A stretch of 9,268 nt of DNA from an uncultured Eubacterium sp. (GTDB taxonomy: Bacteria > Bacillota > Clostridia > Lachnospirales > Lachnospiraceae), in NCBI GenBank assembly GCA_905236225.1, contig CAJOPM010000102.1, positions 1 through 9,268 on the forward strand, in the 5' to 3' direction. Shown one piece after another: positions 6,504 through 9,268 of this stretch (position 1 is its first letter; each line of letters opens with the position of its first letter). The notes below the pieces were generated by a model, which worked only from the letters and a program-made list of their open reading frames with translations, was not told where the DNA came from and made no database searches. The translations under genes were made by a program, and so were the position numbers.

Positions 6504-7532
6504 TCACGAAACAACCCTGTTCTTACCGCTCCTTTTGCCATCATACAGTTTCTTATCTGCGCTGCTGATCCATTCATCAATGCTCATTCCGTTTTCATAT
6601 TTTCCGGCTCCGATTGTAACCGTTACATTAAGCTCATTTCCATTATAATGCAAAGTGCGTTCCATAACTTCTTCTCTGACTTCGTTAAGCAGATCGACCA
6701 TATCGATTCCATGTTCATGATCTTTGCCGATTAATACGAACTCTTCGCCGCCCCATCTGCAGCATTCATACTCAGAACGACCTTTAAGGATATTTGCTAT
6801 AGACTTAAGAACATAATCACCGCAATTATGCCCATAGGTATCGTTTACCTTCTTAAAGTCATCAATATCAACTACCGCAATCCAATATTTCGTTACATCA
6901 TTAATCCTCATAAGATGATCTATATATTCGGAAATATAGTATCTGTTGCCAAGCCCGGTTAGCTTATCATGCGACATAAGAGCGGTAAGCTTTTTTTCTA
7001 CATTTATGGTAATTATTACAAATTCCTGCATTACATGAATAATAATTGAAAAAACTATAGTGCCCCATAGGATATTAAAGAAAAACTGAGTTCCCGGCGT
7101 AAGAGTATACTCAGGCCTGTTATATGTCACATATATATACGAGCCTAAGAAAAGCAAGGCTCCCATAATCGCAAGCGGAAGCATTCTGACGAATTTAAGC
7201 TTAAGTCTGCGACCGGCATATTCAGCATAAAAAACGAGCACAACCATACCCAAAAGCGTAAGCTCAAATCCGCTTTCCCAGCCTGTATATATAATAGCAA
7301 GTGTCATATGCATGACAACTTCGGAAAATACACATACGCTAAAAAGCACAAGGTAATTTTTCCATACAACAAAAAGCATTGCCACATAAAATATAATGCT
7401 AAATATATTTACCCTGACCATCGGCATCACTCCGTTACGCCAAAACACTATCAGCATAACTATATGTACTAACATAAAAGTAAATGTATATCCTGTGGCT
7501 ACGTTACGCACCTTCTTTTTATCCATAAACAT
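6504..7532 (-). CDS. Membrane-anchored GGDEF diguanylate cyclase
   Basis: This is probably an inner-membrane enzyme making cyclic di-GMP from two GTP. The N-terminal part (about 14-176) holds roughly six hydrophobic segments (14-30, 41-57, 60-81, 91-105, 115-136, 149-178) with no recognisable named sensor domain. A short helix leads into a GGDEF domain (about 183-342): DKLTGLGNR at 189-197, DIDDFKKVNDTYGH at 222-235, the active loop RWGGEEF at 259-265, and SADKKLYDGKRSGKNRV at 324-340. GGEEF is a catalytically competent variant. The inhibitory site five residues before the loop, normally RxxD, reads RSEY (252-255), so classical product inhibition is probably lost. No EAL domain is attached. 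AAGGAG lies 13 bases before the ATG, rather far, and another ATG lies two codons inside. It is divergent from the transporter gene and points toward ftsZ. Confidence 0.94.
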   Translation of the reverse strand: MFMDKKKVRNVATGYTFTFMLVHIVMLIVFWRNGVMPMVRVNIFSIIFYVAMLFVVWKNYLVLFSVCVFSEVVMHMTLAIIYTGWESGFELTLLGMVVLVFYAEYAGRRLKLKFVRMLPLAIMGALLFLGSYIYVTYNRPEYTLTPGTQFFFNILWGTIVFSIIIHVMQEFVIITINVEKKLTALMSHDKLTGLGNRYYISEYIDHLMRINDVTKYWIAVVDIDDFKKVNDTYGHNCGDYVLKSIANILKGRSEYECCRWGGEEFVLIGKDHEHGIDMVDLLNEVREEVMERTLHYNGNELNVTVTIGAGKYENGMSIDEWISSADKKLYDGKRSGKNRVVS

Positions 7533-7567
7533 TATAATTTAAAAACTCCTTTTTGAAAGTTGGGTTA

Positions 7568-7597
7568 AGTATATACTGCTCAAAACCATACCGTCAA
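7568..7597 (-). promoter_or_regulatory. Predicted promoter for the diguanylate cyclase gene
   Basis: On the minus strand TTGACG (7597-7592), an 18-bp spacer and TATACT (7573-7568) match five of six bases in each hexamer. The start would be near 7561, leaving about 30 nt with the AAGGAG site at 7551-7546. Confidence 0.55.
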
Positions 7598-7618
7598 CCT
7601 GTCATAACTCACACTTCG

Positions 7619-7647
7619 TTGAAAATTATCTTTAAATCTTGTATTAT
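7619..7647 (+). promoter_or_regulatory. Predicted promoter for cstA
   Basis: TTGAAA (7619-7624), a 17-bp spacer and TATTAT (7642-7647) each match five of six consensus bases. The start would be near 7654, giving a leader of about 23 nt with GAGGAG at 7665-7670. I see no obvious catabolite-responsive element overlapping it. Confidence 0.65.
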
Positions 7648-7676
7648 TTTACTAAGATTACTTTGAGGAGCTTGTT

Positions 7677-9128
7677 ATGATTACATTCATTATTGGACTG
7701 ATAATACTTATAGTCGGCGGCAGTCTTTACGGCCGCTTTTGCGAAAAAATTGTAAAACCGACAGATAATCCTACTCCCGCAGTCACAAAGCGCGACGATG
7801 TAGACTTTGTCCCGATGAGCGGCAAAAGAAATGCTCTTATAGAACTGCTTAATATTGCCGGCACAGGTCCTATCTTAGGGCCAATTCAGGGCGCGCTCTT
7901 TGGCCCTATCGCTTTTATTACTATTCCGATAGGCTGCGTAATAGCCGGCGCTTTTCATGATTATATGGTAGGCATGATTTCAATCAGAAATGAAGGGGCG
8001 CAGGTTCCGGGGCTTATCCGAAAGATAATAGGTGAGCACTTCTATAGAATCTACCTGGTATTTGTGTGTCTGCTACTGCTGCTTATCGGCGTAGTATTTA
8101 TTTATACGCCCGGAGATATATTCGTTAACAGCCTTTTAAACCAAAAAACATCGCTTTCAAATCCTGTTATGTGGATCGTATATATTGCCATATTCGGATA
8201 TTATATTATTGCCACTCTTCTTCCCATAGATAAGATAATAGGAAAAATCTATCCCATCTTTGGCGCAATACTTATAATTTCCGCTATAGCTATTTTTATC
8301 GGGTTATTCGTAAAGGGCTACCCTTTGATTGAACTTTGGAACAGCTCTTCATATCATTGGAACACAAACTTTATTCCGATATTCTTCGTTACCGTAACTT
8401 GCGGAATATGCTCCGGCTTTCATTCTACGCAGGCAACAATTATTTCAAGAACTGTTTCAAACGAACACACAGGGCGTTGGACTTTTTATAATATGATGCT
8501 GGTTGAAGGCTTCATTGCAATGGTTTGGGCAGCTGTAAGCATGAGTACATATATTCAGGGAATGACTAATAGCCACACTATTTCTAATTCCCCCACCTCA
8601 ATTGTGGGCATGGTCGCAAAAGATATGTTAGGGCCTATCGGCGGCACTATTGCGATAATTGGTGTTATTGTTCTTCCCATTACTTCAGGAGATACAGCTT
8701 TAAGATCACTTAGACTCATGATTTGTGATGCTCTGGGCATCAGTCAAAAGGCTAAGAAGCGTATCCTTCTTGTTGCACTGTTAATATTTGCGACTGTTGC
8801 AATTATACTTATCTTGGCCAAAGCCAATCCAAGTGGATTTAACGTGCTTTGGAGATATTATTCGTGGGCAAATGAGGCCTCTATTATATTTGTATTTGCT
8901 ATGATAGCAATATATATGAAGCGAAATAATCTGCCATACATTATGGCTTTAGGCCCCGGATGCTTTTATGTATTTATAGTCACAAGTTTTATATTAAATG
9001 CAAGAATCGGTCTTTCACTTCCCTGGCCGTTTTCTTACATTGCAGCATCCGCCAGTACAATAGCCTATGCCGTAACAATTTGCCGCATAAAGTCAAATCA
9101 GTTAAACAGCGGTTTTGCCCAATCCTGA
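7677..9128 (+). CDS. cstA: CstA-family transporter (carbon starvation protein A)
   Basis: This is a polytopic inner-membrane protein of 483 aa with about twelve hydrophobic segments. CstA-family members import peptides or pyruvate, and which applies here cannot be decided from sequence. Family blocks are present: DDVDFVPM at 40-47, AGTGPILGPI at 61-70, GAFHDYMVGMISIRNEG at 91-107, CGICSGFHSTQATIISRT at 242-259, PITSGDTALRSLR at 334-346, and WANEASIIFVFAMIAIY at 397-413. It is much shorter than the roughly 700-aa Escherichia coli protein, seemingly lacking the extra C-terminal membrane region, which is usual for the short clostridial form. It is therefore not a truncation, as the frame ends cleanly with TGA. 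The ATG follows GAGGAG by six bases. No LytS/LytT-type two-component regulator is visible beside it, and the divergent neighbour is a diguanylate cyclase. Confidence 0.93.
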   Translation: MITFIIGLIILIVGGSLYGRFCEKIVKPTDNPTPAVTKRDDVDFVPMSGKRNALIELLNIAGTGPILGPIQGALFGPIAFITIPIGCVIAGAFHDYMVGMISIRNEGAQVPGLIRKIIGEHFYRIYLVFVCLLLLLIGVVFIYTPGDIFVNSLLNQKTSLSNPVMWIVYIAIFGYYIIATLLPIDKIIGKIYPIFGAILIISAIAIFIGLFVKGYPLIELWNSSSYHWNTNFIPIFFVTVTCGICSGFHSTQATIISRTVSNEHTGRWTFYNMMLVEGFIAMVWAAVSMSTYIQGMTNSHTISNSPTSIVGMVAKDMLGPIGGTIAIIGVIVLPITSGDTALRSLRLMICDALGISQKAKKRILLVALLIFATVAIILILAKANPSGFNVLWRYYSWANEASIIFVFAMIAIYMKRNNLPYIMALGPGCFYVFIVTSFILNARIGLSLPWPFSYIAASASTIAYAVTICRIKSNQLNSGFAQS

Positions 9129-9135
9129 CTTTAGT

Positions 9136-9157
9136 CAAGACTCGCTCGCGAGTCTTG
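9136..9157. repeat. Perfect inverted repeat just after cstA
   Basis: CAAGACTCGC (9136-9145) and GCGAGTCTTG (9148-9157) are perfect complements separated by two bases, so the RNA would form a 9-bp stem with a CTCG tetraloop. It starts 8 bp after the cstA stop. No T-run follows, so it is not a standard intrinsic terminator. It may protect the mRNA 3' end or help termination by another route. Confidence 0.6.
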
Positions 9158-9158
9158 C

Positions 9159-9212
9159 GCGCCGGATTCGGGTCTGCTTTAAGCAGACAAATTCCTGTCC
9201 GAATCCGTGCGC
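9159..9212. repeat. Two-level hairpin element downstream of cstA
   Basis: An outer stem pairs CGGATTCGG (9163-9171) with CCGAATCCG (9199-9207). It extends by GCGC (9159-9162) with GCGC (9209-9212) across a single bulged T at 9208. Inside it, GTCTGCTT (9172-9179) pairs perfectly with AAGCAGAC (9181-9188). A 10-nt unpaired strand (9189-9198) remains on one side. No T-run follows. This is more structure than a terminator needs and resembles an intergenic repeat or structured RNA, but I cannot name a family. Confidence 0.55.
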
Positions 9213-9253
9213 ATCAAAAGCGGAGCGTTTAACTTAAGTCGGAGCTTGCGACG

Positions 9254-9268
9254 GAATGCTTAGCATTC
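9254..9268. repeat. Short-loop inverted repeat at the window end
   Basis: GAATGCT (9254-9260) and AGCATTC (9262-9268) are perfect complements around one base. A weaker pair, GTCG/CGAC, lies just before it at 9238-9252. The element touches the window edge and probably continues. It shares the very short-loop style of the two preceding hairpins. I see no coding region in 9129-9268. Confidence 0.45.

Noticed and set aside
8960..9232. A 90-codon plus-strand frame overlapping the cstA 3' end and the hairpin cluster
   Set aside because: It begins inside cstA in another frame without a ribosome-binding site, and its end reads through inverted repeats.

Overview
The window looks like an ordinary chromosomal segment from a low-to-moderate GC Clostridia species. 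The likeliest family is Lachnospiraceae (relatives of Butyrivibrio, Pseudobutyrivibrio or Lachnospira). The basis is strong Shine-Dalgarno sites, several TTG starts, an FtsZ that opens MLEIKSNE, a short CstA, and a BspA-like repeat surface protein. This placement is inference from protein style, because no search was possible.

Layout, left to right. (1) 1-680, minus: the 5' part of a secreted BspA/DUF285-like repeat protein that starts at TTG and runs off the window. (2) A 127-bp divergent promoter region with an imperfect direct repeat. (3) 808-1908, plus: aroC, chorismate synthase. Its stop codon abuts the stop of the convergent argS with no base between them, and its apparent intrinsic terminator lies inside the argS coding region (1978-2007). 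(4) 1909-4165, minus: argS preceded by a small acidic protein of unknown function, 19 bp apart, behind a good sigma-A-type promoter at 4275-4303. (5) 4332-4871, minus: a histidine phosphatase. (6) 4980-6251, minus: ftsZ (TTG start), with a strong intrinsic terminator directly after its stop and a leader of about 140 nt holding two predicted hairpins. (7) 6504-7532, minus: a membrane diguanylate cyclase with a GGEEF active site but no canonical RxxD inhibitory site. (8) 7677-9128, plus: a CstA-family transporter, divergent from the cyclase. (9) 9129-9268: a dense run of perfect inverted repeats with very short loops, continuing past the window end.

The genes are mostly housekeeping (aromatic amino acid precursor synthesis, Arg-tRNA charging, cell division, peptide or pyruvate uptake, c-di-GMP signalling). 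They look like separate transcription units rather than one pathway. I see no mobile element, CRISPR array, tRNA, rRNA or defence system. The points of interest are regulatory and architectural: the terminator written in argS codons, the ftsZ leader with 21-bp-spaced AGGTTAACA repeats inside a longer inverted repeat, the hairpin cluster after cstA, and the unassigned acidic protein upstream of argS.
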